A stretch of 64,000 nucleotides of DNA, taken from Frankia alni ACN14a. Its GTDB lineage: Bacteria; Actinomycetota; Actinomycetes; Frankiales; Frankiaceae. The stretch is taken from assembly GCF_000058485.1 (NCBI RefSeq), contig NC_008278.1, positions 6,752,962 through 6,816,961 of the forward strand, given 5' to 3'. How positions within the stretch are numbered: position 1 is the first letter of the stretch; every line of letters starts with the position of its first letter. Of this stretch, positions 45,312 through 54,211 are shown piece after piece. Made by a program: the position numbers and the translations under genes. The notes beneath the pieces are model-generated. The model was not told the origin of the DNA. It searched no databases and saw nothing but the letters and a program-made list of their open reading frames with translations.

Positions 45312-45873
45312 CCCTGTGGCCCCTCTCGTGGTGGCCCGTCACGGCCACCGCATCCGGCCACCCAAACTCTACCCTCACGTGAGAGTTGGTTCGAACGGAA
45401 CGGTGGGGTCGGGCGGCGGTGATATCCGCCGGATATCCACGGCGGTCGCGGCCGCGGCGACAACCGGAACACCACGGATGTTCCACCCGAAATCCGGCAT
45501 CCTCGGCGGCTTGGGGCGGTCCACCGGAGGCGGACGTAACCGCGCCGAGCCGCCGCGACGGGACGGCCGAGGCGGCCAATCCGAAATCGTAATCGCCACA
45601 ACACAGATTGTGGTATCCGTTCCGCCGCAACGGCGCCGCCCCTCCGCGTCCGGCTCCCCGGCGCGCCTCGGGCCGATCCCGAGACGCGCCGACGTTTGCG
45701 CCGCACCAGGTCAACTGGGGTGTATCTGTTTACTTTCCGACAACGGCGCGGATAGGGCCGGCACTATGGAAAACTGCCTCACACGGCGATGCCGATCGCG
45801 CCTTTCCACCCCGGCCGCCCGTGATCCCCCTCAACGCGCCGAGTGGCACGTCCCGGGAGGCAGGACCCCCCTC
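45312..45873. promoter_or_regulatory. Divergent regulatory region with several inverted repeats
   Basis: About 560 bases between the FkbH gene and the mycosin gene. Inverted repeats: CTCACGTGAG (45374-45383) within AACTCT...AGAGTT (45365-45387), GATATCC-gcc-GGATATC (45421-45437) and GGAACA-N7-TGTTCC (45466-45484). All have the size and symmetry of dimeric-regulator operators, and the first two lie 60-125 bases upstream of the FkbH start. No credible gene was seen. Confidence 0.5.
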
Positions 45874-47589
45874 ATGCAGCACCGCGCCATGACCCGCGGT
45901 CCCGATGGGACGGAGCCCCGCGGTCCCGATGGGACGGAGCCCCGCGGTCCCGGCGGGACGGCCGCGCCGCGCCGCGCCCGCCGGGCGGTGCCGGTCGTCC
46001 CGGGCCTGCCCTGCGTACCGGGCCTGCCGGCCGTCCTGGCGCTACTGACCCTGGCCGTCCTTGGTGGGCCGCTGCTCGCCGCGCCCGCCGTCGCCGACCC
46101 GGCCGCCGCGGGCCCGGGTGTCGTCCTTCCCGCCCCCGTCGCCCCCGCACAGGGCTCGCAGTGGTACCACGCGGTGCTCGGGCTCGCCCAGGCGCAGCAG
46201 GTCAGCGAGGGCGCGGGGGCGGTGGTCGCGGTCATCGACGGCGGGGTGGATGCCGGCCACCCGAAGCTGCAGGGCCAGGTCCTGCCCGGCGCCGGCGTCG
46301 GGCCGGGGGCGGCTCCCGACGGGTGGCGTGACGACGACCCCGACGGCCACGGCACCGCCATGGCGGGCCTGATCGCGGGGCGCAACGACAACGGCCGGCC
46401 CGAGGTGCGCGGCATCGCCCCGGCCGCCCGGATCCTGCCCGTCTCGACCGGGGCCGAGGCGGACTCGGCGGAGGTCGCCCACGGCATCCACCGGGCCGTC
46501 GACCTGGGTGCGGACGTCATCAACCTCTCCCTCGGCTCGGCCGGGGCCGCGACCGGCGACGAGCGGGAGGCGGTGGCCTACGCCTTCGCCCACGACGTGG
46601 TCGTGGTCGCCTCCGCCGGCAACGTCGAGACCGGTGACAGTGAGATCAACTCGCCGGCGAACATCCCCGGCGTCGTCGCCGTGACCGGATCGACCGCGCG
46701 GGGCGACTTCTGGCGCGGCTCGTCGCGCGGAGCGCGGGCCGTCATCGCCGCCCCGGCCCCGGGCATCCGGGCGCCGGTGCCGACGAGGGTGTCCCCGGAC
46801 GGCCTGGACACCGGCGCCGGCACCTCGAACTCGGCCGCGATCGTCTCGGGCGTGGTCGCGCTCATCCGATCGGCCTGGCCCGACCTGGACGCACCCAACG
46901 TCATCGAGCGGCTCATCTACACCGCGCGTGACGCCGGGCCGCCGGGCCGCGACGTCGAGTTCGGCTTCGGCATCGTCGACCCCGCCGCGGCGCTGACCCG
47001 ACCGGTACCGGCCGTCGCCGCCAACCCCCTGCTGGCCACCCCGACCCGTTGGGGCACGGCCGGCCAGCCACCCGCCGGCGCGGACCCCGCCGGGGCCGGG
47101 TCGGGCTCCGGCAGCCCCGGCGGCACCACCGGAGACGGCGGTTCCGTCGGCTCCGGCGGGGCCGGCCGCGCGGACGGCTCCGGGGCCGGTTCGCACGGCG
47201 GCGGTGATCTCGGCTCGTCGGCCGCCGCGGTGCCGCCGACGGGGGCCGATGGGCGGGCGGAACCAGCGGACGGCGCCGCCACGCCGCCGGGCCTGACCGC
47301 CGGCGCCCCCACCGATCCCGCGGACGGCCGCGAGCGCGGGGCGGCCGCGGGTGGCGGGTCGGCCGCGGGTGGCGGGTCGGGCCAGGACCGAGCCGGCGGC
47401 TCGCTGGCAGCGGCCGGCGGATCCGGCGGGTCCGGCGGCCCGGGTGGCCGATCCGGCCTCCTCGCCGCGCTGGTGTGGGTCGGCGGGCTGGCCCTGGCCG
47501 TCTGGCTGGGCGGCCTGCTCGGTGTGAGTGCGCATCTGCTGTCCGCCCGGCGGGCCACGACGCACGGGGGCCCACGCGGCCACTCCTAA
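45874..47589 (+). CDS. Mycosin-type subtilisin-like serine protease (type VII secretion-associated family)
   Basis: A 571-residue S8 protease. After a repeat (RGPDGTEP x2) and a signal peptide (VLALLTLAVLGGPLLAAPAVA) the mature domain has the triad Asp in VVAVIDGGVDAGHP, His in DGHGTAMAGLIAG and Ser in GTSNSAAIVSGVVALI, with VVVASAGN for the oxyanion Asn. A Gly/Ser-rich stretch of about 150 residues leads to a C-terminal membrane helix (LLAALVWVGGLALAVWLGGLLGV). Mycosins stabilise or process ESX secretion machines, but no esx/ecc gene is in the window, so this may be an orphan acting at the envelope. The ATG at 45874 follows GGGAGG at 13 bases; the ATG at 45889 is an alternative. Confidence 0.88.
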   Translation: MQHRAMTRGPDGTEPRGPDGTEPRGPGGTAAPRRARRAVPVVPGLPCVPGLPAVLALLTLAVLGGPLLAAPAVADPAAAGPGVVLPAPVAPAQGSQWYHAVLGLAQAQQVSEGAGAVVAVIDGGVDAGHPKLQGQVLPGAGVGPGAAPDGWRDDDPDGHGTAMAGLIAGRNDNGRPEVRGIAPAARILPVSTGAEADSAEVAHGIHRAVDLGADVINLSLGSAGAATGDEREAVAYAFAHDVVVVASAGNVETGDSEINSPANIPGVVAVTGSTARGDFWRGSSRGARAVIAAPAPGIRAPVPTRVSPDGLDTGAGTSNSAAIVSGVVALIRSAWPDLDAPNVIERLIYTARDAGPPGRDVEFGFGIVDPAAALTRPVPAVAANPLLATPTRWGTAGQPPAGADPAGAGSGSGSPGGTTGDGGSVGSGGAGRADGSGAGSHGGGDLGSSAAAVPPTGADGRAEPADGAATPPGLTAGAPTDPADGRERGAAAGGGSAAGGGSGQDRAGGSLAAAGGSGGSGGPGGRSGLLAALVWVGGLALAVWLGGLLGVSAHLLSARRATTHGGPRGHS

Positions 47590-47598
47590 CATGGCCAC

Positions 47599-48888
47599 AT
47601 GACACACGCGCTCCTGGACGAGCTGTCCTGGCGTGGACTCATCCACGACAGCACCGATCCCGCCGAACTACGGGACCACCTCGACAGCGGCGGGCGGCGT
47701 TGCTACATCGGTTTCGACCCGACCGCCCCGTCGCTGACCATCGGCAATCTGCTGCCGATCACGCTGCTGATCCGGGCCGCGCGGGCCGGGCTCGGCGCCG
47801 TCACCCTGTTCGGTGGCGGCACCGGGCTGATCGGCGACCCGTCCGGCAAGTCCGCCGAGCGCAGCCTGCTCACCGTCGAGGACGTGCGGGCCAACGTGGC
47901 CCGCCACCGCGAGATCATGGAGACGATCTTCGGGCGGGCGCTTGCCGCCGAGGAGATCCCCGCCTTCGTCGACAACGGCGACTGGCTGGGCGGGCTCGGC
48001 ATGATCGAGTTCCTGCGGGACGTCGGCAAGCACTTCCCCGTCACCGAGATGATCCGGCGGGACTCGGTTCGCCGCCGCCTCGACGACCCCGACGTCGGCC
48101 TGACCTACACCGAGTTCAGCTACTCGCTGCTACAGGCGTACGACTTCCGCCGGCTGTGCGAGGACCACGGCGTCACGCTCCAGATGGGGGCGTCGGACCA
48201 GTGGGGCAACATCGTCGCCGGGATCGACTATGTGCGCCGGGTGCTGCGCACGCAGGTGCACGGGTTGACCTGCCCGCTGCTGCTGCGCGCGGACGGCACG
48301 AAGTTCGGCAAGTCGGAGAAGGGCGCGGTGTGGCTGACGGCCGACCGCACCTCGCCGTACACGCTGTACCAGTTCCTGATCAACCTGTCCGACGACGAGG
48401 CGCGGCGGTTCGCCCTGTTCTTCTCGCTCACCGACCGCGAGCCGCTGGAGCGGCTGTTCGCCGAGCACGCCGAGGCGCCCGGTCGCCGCGCGCTGCAGCG
48501 CCATCTCGCCCGGGAGATGACGGCCCTCATGCACGGCCAGCCCGCCGTCGACGCCGCGGAGGCCGCGTCCGCGGCGCTGTTCAGCGGCGACGTGAAGGCG
48601 ATCGGGGCGGACCTGATCTCCGACGTCTTCGCCGACGTGCCGACGGTCACCGAGCCGCTGGCCCGGCTCGCGGCCGACGGCGGCTGGCCCGTCGTCGACC
48701 TCCTGCTCGCCACCGGCCTGGCCAGCAGCCGCCGCGACGCCCGCGAGCACCTCGGCAACCGCGCGGTGCTCGTCAACGGCGACCGAATCGACGCCGAGGC
48801 GACCGTGACCGAGAAGGACCTGCTGCACGGTTCCGTCATCCTCGTCCGCCGCGGCCGCCGCGAGTGGCGGGTCGCCCGCTTCACCTGA
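47599..48888 (+). CDS. tyrS: Tyrosyl-tRNA synthetase
   Basis: A 429-residue class I synthetase with an N-terminal Rossmann domain (YIGFDPTAPSLTIGNLLP), YTEFSYSLLQAYDF, the tyrosine-binding MGASDQWGNI, the KMSKS-type loop KFGKS (235-239) and a C-terminal S4 domain (VVDLLLATGLASSRRDAREHLGNRAVLVNG). The HIGH motif reads TIGN (47-50): the first His is Thr and the second is Asn. Asn at the second position occurs in functional enzymes, but Thr for the first is unusual. Everything else is typical, so it should be active. It begins 10 bases after the mycosin stop and ends at a terminator. Confidence 0.95.
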   Translation: MTHALLDELSWRGLIHDSTDPAELRDHLDSGGRRCYIGFDPTAPSLTIGNLLPITLLIRAARAGLGAVTLFGGGTGLIGDPSGKSAERSLLTVEDVRANVARHREIMETIFGRALAAEEIPAFVDNGDWLGGLGMIEFLRDVGKHFPVTEMIRRDSVRRRLDDPDVGLTYTEFSYSLLQAYDFRRLCEDHGVTLQMGASDQWGNIVAGIDYVRRVLRTQVHGLTCPLLLRADGTKFGKSEKGAVWLTADRTSPYTLYQFLINLSDDEARRFALFFSLTDREPLERLFAEHAEAPGRRALQRHLAREMTALMHGQPAVDAAEAASAALFSGDVKAIGADLISDVFADVPTVTEPLARLAADGGWPVVDLLLATGLASSRRDAREHLGNRAVLVNGDRIDAEATVTEKDLLHGSVILVRRGRREWRVARFT

Positions 48889-48894
48889 GCGCCC

Positions 48895-48927
48895 GCCCCG
48901 CCCGGCCCCAGCCACGCCGGGCGGGGC
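48895..48927. terminator. Strong bidirectional terminator hairpin
   Basis: GCCCCGCCCGG (48895-48905) pairs perfectly with CCGGGCGGGGC (48917-48927). It lies between the convergent tyrS stop (48888) and the glycosyltransferase stop (48947). Confidence 0.8.
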
Positions 48928-48946
48928 CCCAGGAGGCGGGCGGCCC

Positions 48947-49936
48947 TCAGGGGGCGGGTGGACCGACGAGCAGCCCCTTGATGTAGGCGGCGTGCTCGTC
49001 GGCCACCGCCTTCCTGCCACGGGCCCGGGAGAGCACCGTGCGCCCGGCGTACCCGGCCACGAGCATCGAGCGCATCACGTTCACCCGGGCCGGGGCGTTG
49101 TGTTTGCGCAGGTAGCGGACCATGGACGCGCCGCGCATCTGGAGCATCCAGGTCTTGCCCGCGCCGCTGCCGCCGGCGCCGTGGGGGACCAGCAGATCGG
49201 TGTGCAGCTTCTGGCGCAGGCCGGCCTCGCGGATCGCCCGGCCGAGCGCCATGTCCTCGTTGTAGACGAAGAACGTCTCGTCGAAGCCGCCCAGGTCGAG
49301 GAACGCGGCGCGGCGCACGGCCATGCAGGCGCCGGTCAGCCACTCGGGGTTCATCGGCCGACCGGGGGTCGGGCGCGCGAACAGCGCCGAGGTCGGTGCC
49401 ACCTTGTGCGCGCCGAGGACATGCAGCAGCACCCGCCGCGGCGTCGGCTCCCACCCGCCGTTGCCCAGCTCGGGCCTGTCGTCGTGGCCCTTCATCGTCG
49501 CGGCGCTGGTGACCAGCTCCGGATCGGCGATGAGGTCGTCGACGAGCACGTCGATGACGTCGACGGTGGGCCGGCTGTCCGGGTTGCCGAGGACGATGTA
49601 GTCGTACCTGGACGAGCGGATGCCCATGTTCGCGGCCTTCGCGAAGCCCTTGCCGCCGCCGGAGTCGAGGTAGCGGCTGTTCGGCCGCTCCGCGAGCAGC
49701 TCGTCGACCCGGTCGGCACCCTTCGCGTTGTCGATGACCACCACCGGCATGTCCAGCGGCAGCGTCGCGAACAGCTCCTCGAGCTGCTCCCGGCTGTGGT
49801 AGCTGACCAGCACGAGCTCGTACTGCCACGTGGACCGCTTGGGTTGCTCGACCGACACGGCGGCACGCTCCTCACTGCGTGTGTTCACGCGAACTTCCGA
49901 TGCACCGTACGGCGCGGCTGCCGAGGGTGCTGCCAT
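48947..49936 (-). CDS. Family 2 glycosyltransferase (rhamnosyltransferase-like)
   Basis: A 329-residue GT-A enzyme: LVLVSYHSREQLEELFATLP, VVIDNAKGADRV, GGGKGFAKAANMGI, the metal-binding NPDSRP (DxD-like) and WLTGACMAVRRAAFLDLGGFDETFFVYNEDMALG, the last matching the acceptor and ED motifs of dTDP-rhamnosyl-type transferases. It would add one sugar to a lipid-linked intermediate on the cytoplasmic side. The ATG at 49936 lies 8 bases after the upstream glycosyltransferase stop; the GTG at 49888 with GGAAG upstream is an alternative start that removes an unconserved N-terminus. Confidence 0.87.
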   Translation of the reverse strand: MAAPSAAAPYGASEVRVNTRSEERAAVSVEQPKRSTWQYELVLVSYHSREQLEELFATLPLDMPVVVIDNAKGADRVDELLAERPNSRYLDSGGGKGFAKAANMGIRSSRYDYIVLGNPDSRPTVDVIDVLVDDLIADPELVTSAATMKGHDDRPELGNGGWEPTPRRVLLHVLGAHKVAPTSALFARPTPGRPMNPEWLTGACMAVRRAAFLDLGGFDETFFVYNEDMALGRAIREAGLRQKLHTDLLVPHGAGGSGAGKTWMLQMRGASMVRYLRKHNAPARVNVMRSMLVAGYAGRTVLSRARGRKAVADEHAAYIKGLLVGPPAP

Positions 49937-49943
49937 CCTCGAC

Positions 49944-51191
49944 TCAGCCGCCGGCCGAGGTCAGCGCGCTGGACGAGCTGGAAGGGCTGGACGAGCCGCC
50001 CGGGCTCGCCGGGTCGGCGCCGGACGGCACACCGGCACCGGCACCGGACGCCGCGGCGACCGGCTGGCGATCCGGCTTCGGCCACACGGCCGGACGGTCC
50101 CGGGCGGCGAAGCGGCGCACGCCGCCGAGCGCGACGGCCTGCAGGAAGAAGACCTGCGCGACCAGCCGGCTGGGCCCCGGCGGCGTCCGCCCGGTCATCA
50201 GGGCGCCCGCGCTCGCGGCGCCGGCGGCGTTGCCGGCCAGGAACACCCGGGCGGCCCAGCTGTGCCGGGCGGCCGGGACGGCCAGGCCGACGAGGACGAC
50301 GTGGGCCATCGGCCCGAACGACGAGCGGACCAGGCGGTGCCCCCACAGCTGCGGGGTGACCGGCAGCGCTCCCGGCACCAGCGCCGCCCGGCGGCGCCAG
50401 AGCATGTCCAGGTTGCCGGCGACGATCCGGGTCCGCCGCTCCCACTCACCGCTGTAGTCGGGGGCCGCCGACTCGATCGAGTACGCCTCGGGCTCGTAGA
50501 CGACCCGCAGTCCGCCCTCGAGGATGTCGAGGGCCAGCCAGGCGTCGTCGACCGCGGTGTCGGCGGGCAGCGGCCGGAACGCCTGGCGGCGGAAGGCCAG
50601 CATCTCGCCGACGACGCCGATCGTCGCCCCGGTCGCCGACTCGCAGCGCTTCAGCCACGACTCGAACTTCCAGTAGAAACCCTGGGCGCCGTCGGGGTCG
50701 TCGACCTGCTTCTCCCCCGCGACCGCGCCGACGGTCTCGTCGGTGAAGTGGCGGGCGGCGGCACGCAGCGCGCCGGGGGCGAGCACCGCGTTCGCGTCGG
50801 TGAGCACGACGATCTCGTGGGAGGCGGCGGCGACGCCGCGGTTGACCGCGCGGGCCTTGCCCAGCCGCTCCCCCGAGGACAGCACCCGCACGCCGGGCCG
50901 GCGCGAGGCCTCCGCGGTCTCCGGGTCGTCCGCGACGACGATGACCTCCATCGGCCCGGGATAGTCCGTGCCGGCAAGTTCATCAAGTTTCGTGCCGATA
51001 ACCGCGGATTCCCGGTACGCGGAGACGACGACGCTCAGGCCCGGCCAGATCTCAGGTTCCGGCGGTGTCGTCGGTTCCAGGCCACGGCTGCGCAGTCCGA
51101 TATAAACCGGATACAGAACGTGACCGTAAACAGTTACGGCTCCGAGCGCCGCGACGGCGGCTCCTCGACCGATGGTCCGGACACCTGTCAT
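49944..51191 (-). CDS. Membrane-associated family 2 glycosyltransferase
   Basis: A 415-residue protein with an N-terminal membrane helix (GRGAAVAALGAVTVYGHVLYPVYIGL), a GT2 catalytic domain (LSVVVSAYRESAVIGTKLDELAG, VVADDPETAE, GKARAVNRGVAAASHEIVVLTDANAVLAPGAL with the DAN metal motif, GEMLAFRRQAFRPLPADTAVDDAWLALDI) and a hydrophobic C-terminal part (HVVLVGLAVPAARHSWAARVFLAGNAAGAASAGAL). The layout resembles processive or initiating GT2 enzymes. The tail is Ser/Gly/Pro-rich. The ATG at 51191 begins just before the membrane helix; it lies within a 12-bp palindrome. It is upstream of, and probably cotranscribed with, the GT2 gene at 49936. Confidence 0.85.
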   Translation of the reverse strand: MTGVRTIGRGAAVAALGAVTVYGHVLYPVYIGLRSRGLEPTTPPEPEIWPGLSVVVSAYRESAVIGTKLDELAGTDYPGPMEVIVVADDPETAEASRRPGVRVLSSGERLGKARAVNRGVAAASHEIVVLTDANAVLAPGALRAAARHFTDETVGAVAGEKQVDDPDGAQGFYWKFESWLKRCESATGATIGVVGEMLAFRRQAFRPLPADTAVDDAWLALDILEGGLRVVYEPEAYSIESAAPDYSGEWERRTRIVAGNLDMLWRRRAALVPGALPVTPQLWGHRLVRSSFGPMAHVVLVGLAVPAARHSWAARVFLAGNAAGAASAGALMTGRTPPGPSRLVAQVFFLQAVALGGVRRFAARDRPAVWPKPDRQPVAAASGAGAGVPSGADPASPGGSSSPSSSSSALTSAGG

Positions 51192-51221
51192 GACAGTAAC
51201 CGTAGCGTTCCGCCGGAACGC
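51185..51221. promoter_or_regulatory. Palindromes at the start of the membrane glycosyltransferase gene
   Basis: CTGTCATGACAG (51185-51196) is a perfect 12-bp palindrome containing the start codon, and GCGTTCC-GCC-GGAACGC (51205-51221) is a 7-bp stem immediately upstream. Together they could sequester the translation start or bind a repressor. The surrounding 295-base divergent interval to 51486 holds no gene. Confidence 0.45.
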
Positions 51222-51486
51222 CACGGCGAACGGCTCCTGGCCCGTCGGGTCACGCGATTGACCCCATGACGCTGCGCGGCCGTGATGCACGGCCCGACCT
51301 GCGCGGCAGTCCGGTGCGCCCCGCGGCCCCGCGGCCGCGCGAGGAGGGCCACGGGAAACCGTCCGGTCTATTCATCGCACTACCTGACGCCATCGTGACC
51401 ACCCGGCCACGCGACGCATTCCTCGGCCGGGTGACCGGGCCGACCCTCCCCCATGCGGGTGAACCCGGGTCGTTACAGTGGGACCG

Positions 51487-52701
51487 GTGAGCGACTCCAC
51501 GCGCTGGATCGTCGTTGTCGAGGAACCGTTTCTCCCGGCGGACGCCGGCGGCCGGGTGGAGACATTCAGCTTCCTCACCGCGGCCTCCGCGGCCGGTATT
51601 CGGATGCAGATCCTGGTCCCCTCGCGGGAGGATCTGGACATCGCCGCCTACGAGGAGGCGGTTCCCGGTTCGGCGGTCATCCGGCTGCCCCGGGACGACA
51701 GTCCGCGCGCCCACCTGACGCCGAGGCCCTTCATGCACGCCTCGCGGCCGGTCGGGCCGCTGCGCCGGGCGTTGGAGTCCACGCCCCCCCGCGCCGACGC
51801 CGTGATCAGCTACAGCTGCCGGTCCTCGCATCTCGGCGAGGAGATCGCCCGGATCTGGAAGCTGCCGCACCTGGTGCGCGCGCACAACGTCGACTCGGAG
51901 TTCTTCCGGGTGCTCGCACGCAGCAGCTCCGGCCCGCGGGCCGTGGCCTACGAGCTCGAGTACCACAAGCTGCGCCTGGCCGAACTCGCGATGCACCATT
52001 CCCCCCTGGTCACCTGCATCGCCGACATCTCGCTGGAAGACCACGAGTGGCGGCGCACCCGGGCGAGCGTGCCCACGTTCCACCTGCCGCCGTTCCTGCC
52101 TGTGGGGGCGCTGCGGGCGAGCGCGTCCTCGTCGGGCGAGCTGTCCGCGGCGGCCGGCGCGGTCGTGGCCGGCAACCAGCGGCTGATCTTCGTCGGTTCG
52201 CTGGACACCCCGACGAACATCGAGGCGCTGCGCTGGTTCCTCGGGGGATGCTGGCCGATGATCCGGGTTCACCACCCGAAGGCCACCTTCCAGGTGGTGG
52301 GGCGGCGCCCGGAGGACGGCCTGGCCGCGTGGCTCGCCGGCTTCGAGGGCGTCGAGCTGCACACCGACGTGCCGAGCGTCGCCGGCTACCTCACCGCGGC
52401 GACACTGTCGGTCAACCCGATGCGCTCCGGCTCCGGCGTGAACATCAAGGCCATTGAGGCGATGGCGACCGCCACCCCGGTGGTGAGCACCCCGACCGGC
52501 AGTCGTGGGTTGGACTGGGCCCCCGGCACCGACCTGCTGGTCGCCGAGGAGCCGGGCGCCTTCGCCGCCGCCGCGTGCGAGCTGCTGGACAACCCGGTGC
52601 GGGCGGCCGAGATCGGGCTCGCCGGCCGGGCGTTCGTCCGCCGGGAGCTCGACCACGCGGCGCTGATCGGTCGCATCCAGGAGCACCTGACGCCGTCCTG
52701 A
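51487..52701 (+). CDS. Family 4 (GT-B) glycosyltransferase
   Basis: A 404-residue GT-B enzyme: the N-domain WIVVVEEPFLPADAGGRVETFSFLTAASAAG, LPHLVRAHNVDSEFF, then the C-domain LIFVGSLDTPTNIEALRWFL, FQVVGRRPEDGLAAW, GVELHTDVPSVAGYLTAATLSVNPMRSGSGVNIKAIEAMATATPVVSTPTGSRGLDW. The GSGVNIKAIEAMA motif is the E(x)7E-type nucleotide-sugar site of GT4. It transfers a sugar during repeat-unit assembly. The GTG at 51487 with GGGA upstream is preferred to the GTG at 51478. It is divergent from the GT2 pair and ends at a hairpin before pth. Confidence 0.88.
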   Translation: MSDSTRWIVVVEEPFLPADAGGRVETFSFLTAASAAGIRMQILVPSREDLDIAAYEEAVPGSAVIRLPRDDSPRAHLTPRPFMHASRPVGPLRRALESTPPRADAVISYSCRSSHLGEEIARIWKLPHLVRAHNVDSEFFRVLARSSSGPRAVAYELEYHKLRLAELAMHHSPLVTCIADISLEDHEWRRTRASVPTFHLPPFLPVGALRASASSSGELSAAAGAVVAGNQRLIFVGSLDTPTNIEALRWFLGGCWPMIRVHHPKATFQVVGRRPEDGLAAWLAGFEGVELHTDVPSVAGYLTAATLSVNPMRSGSGVNIKAIEAMATATPVVSTPTGSRGLDWAPGTDLLVAEEPGAFAAAACELLDNPVRAAEIGLAGRAFVRRELDHAALIGRIQEHLTPS

Positions 52702-52722
52702 CCGCCGGGCCGGGGGCGGTCA
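52699..52722. terminator. Terminator hairpin overlapping the GT4 stop codon
   Basis: TGACCGCC (52699-52706) pairs perfectly with GGCGGTCA (52715-52722) across GGGCCGGG. It separates the convergent GT4 and pth genes. Confidence 0.7.
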
Positions 52723-52746
52723 GAGCGAGCAGAGCCGGGGGCGCGG

Positions 52747-53340
52747 TCAGAGCAGGGCGTGGTAGCGGTTCTGCGTGGGCTCCAGGCCGTCCGTGATGAG
52801 CATCTCGACCGAGTCGGCGGAGTGCTCCAGCAGCAGCGGCAGCTCGCGCCGCTCCGCGGCGGCGAAGTCCCGCAGGACGTAGTCGGCCGGGTCCATCCGG
52901 CCGGGCGGGCGACCGATGCCGACTCGGACCCGAAGGTAGTCGCGGGTGCCGAGGGCGGAGGAGATCGATCGCAGCCCGTTGTGGCCGTTGTCCCCGCCGC
53001 CGCGCTTGAGCCGGACGCTCCCGAACGGGATGTCCAGCTCGTCATGCACGACGATGACCCGGGCCGGATCGATCTTGTAGAAGGTGCGCACCGCCGAGAC
53101 GGGCCCACCGGAGAGATTCATGAAGGACAGCGGGCGGGCCAGGATCGCCCGCGTGCCGGCGAGGCGAACCTCGGCGACATCCGCCCGGGACCGGTGCGAC
53201 TTCAGCCGTGACCCGGCCCGCTCGGCGAGCAGGTCGACGACCATGAATCCGGCGTTGTGACGGTTGCCGGCGTAGCCCGGACCCGGATTGCCCAGTCCGA
53301 CGACGAGCCACGGCCCGTCGTCGGTCGGCACGTTCGTCAT
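52747..53340 (-). CDS. pth: Peptidyl-tRNA hydrolase
   Basis: A 197-residue enzyme that recycles peptidyl-tRNA. [30 protein letters not shown] holds the catalytic His, [11 protein letters not shown] and [29 protein letters not shown] are the other two family motifs, with the Asp and Asn of the active site. Length is typical. It follows rplY by 69 bases, the standard actinobacterial pair. Confidence 0.96.
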   Translation of the reverse strand: MTNVPTDDGPWLVVGLGNPGPGYAGNRHNAGFMVVDLLAERAGSRLKSHRSRADVAEVRLAGTRAILARPLSFMNLSGGPVSAVRTFYKIDPARVIVVHDELDIPFGSVRLKRGGGDNGHNGLRSISSALGTRDYLRVRVGIGRPPGRMDPADYVLRDFAAAERRELPLLLEHSADSVEMLITDGLEPTQNRYHALL

Positions 53341-53409
53341 CGACAGCTCATCCGCAGGTCATCCGGCAGGTGCCGGGAGTCGAGGGGGTCGACGGGGAGA
53401 GCCGTCCGC

Positions 53410-54033
53410 CTAGGCGGACGCGCTCGCCGCGCCGGCCTCCTCGGTCGCCTCGGTGGTCTCGCCGAGCTCGGCGTCCTGCTGGGCGACGGTTCGCTTGGCC
53501 AGGCACTGCACGACGGCCAGGTCGGGATCGGCGTCGAGTTCGGCGCCCTCGGGCAGCGCCAGCTGGCGGGCCAGCACCGCGGTTCCCGGCTCCAGGCCGG
53601 TGATGTCCACTTCGATCGCGTTCGGCAGACGCGAGGCGTCGGCCCTCAACGCGATCGAGGTGACCTGCTGGTCGACCAGCGTGTCGGGGTGGGGCTCGCC
53701 GACGACCTGCACCGGGATGTCAGCGACGACCTTCTCGCCCCGGTTCACGAGAACCAGGTCGATGTGCTCGAAGCTGCCCTTGATCGGGTGCCGCTGGACG
53801 TCCTTCGCGAGCGCGAGCTCGGTGCCGTCGGCAAGCTCGAGCGTCAACAGGACGTTCGTGCCGGCGTCGGTCTTGAAGGCGTGCAGCAGGTCGTGCGCGG
53901 GCAGGGCGATGTGGCGCGGCGGCTTGCCGTGACCGTAGAGAACAGCGGGTACCTTGCCGGCGCGGCGGGTGCGACGAGCACCGCCCTTACCGAACTCGGT
54001 GCGCGGCTCCGCGGCGATGCGGACCTCGGACAT
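53410..54033 (-). CDS. rplY: Ribosomal protein L25 (Ctc type)
   Basis: A 207-residue general stress version of L25: MSEVRIAAEPRTEFGKGGARRTRRAGKVPAVLYGHG is the 5S rRNA-binding N-domain and IEVDITGLEPGTAVLARQLALPEGAELDADPDLAVVQCLAK is the C-terminal TL5 domain. The tail is acidic and Ala-rich. The frame opens at 54069 and another ATG at 54045 follows GGAAAGG too closely; the ATG at 54033 gives the normal N-terminus. Confidence 0.94.
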   Translation of the reverse strand: MSEVRIAAEPRTEFGKGGARRTRRAGKVPAVLYGHGKPPRHIALPAHDLLHAFKTDAGTNVLLTLELADGTELALAKDVQRHPIKGSFEHIDLVLVNRGEKVVADIPVQVVGEPHPDTLVDQQVTSIALRADASRLPNAIEVDITGLEPGTAVLARQLALPEGAELDADPDLAVVQCLAKRTVAQQDAELGETTEATEEAGAASASA

Positions 54034-54211
54034 GGCGGCGCTCATCCTTTCCAGAACATGGGATTCCATCGCCGGAGGGCGGGAGGACCACCGCGGCGCG
54101 GTCCTTCACAGTACCGGACGCTTCGCGAGAGGTGGACGGCCACCCCGATCTGTCAAGACCCAGCGCAGATGCGGACCGCCGCGGGGCACCGGTCCCGACC
54201 GGACCGGCGCA

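Noticed and set aside
19342-52701. Prophage, integrative element or insertion-sequence boundaries around the polysaccharide locus
   Set aside because: I looked for transposase, integrase, terminal repeats and tRNA-end duplications and saw none; the GC content stays like that of the neighbours. Transfer cannot be excluded but nothing in the sequence shows it.
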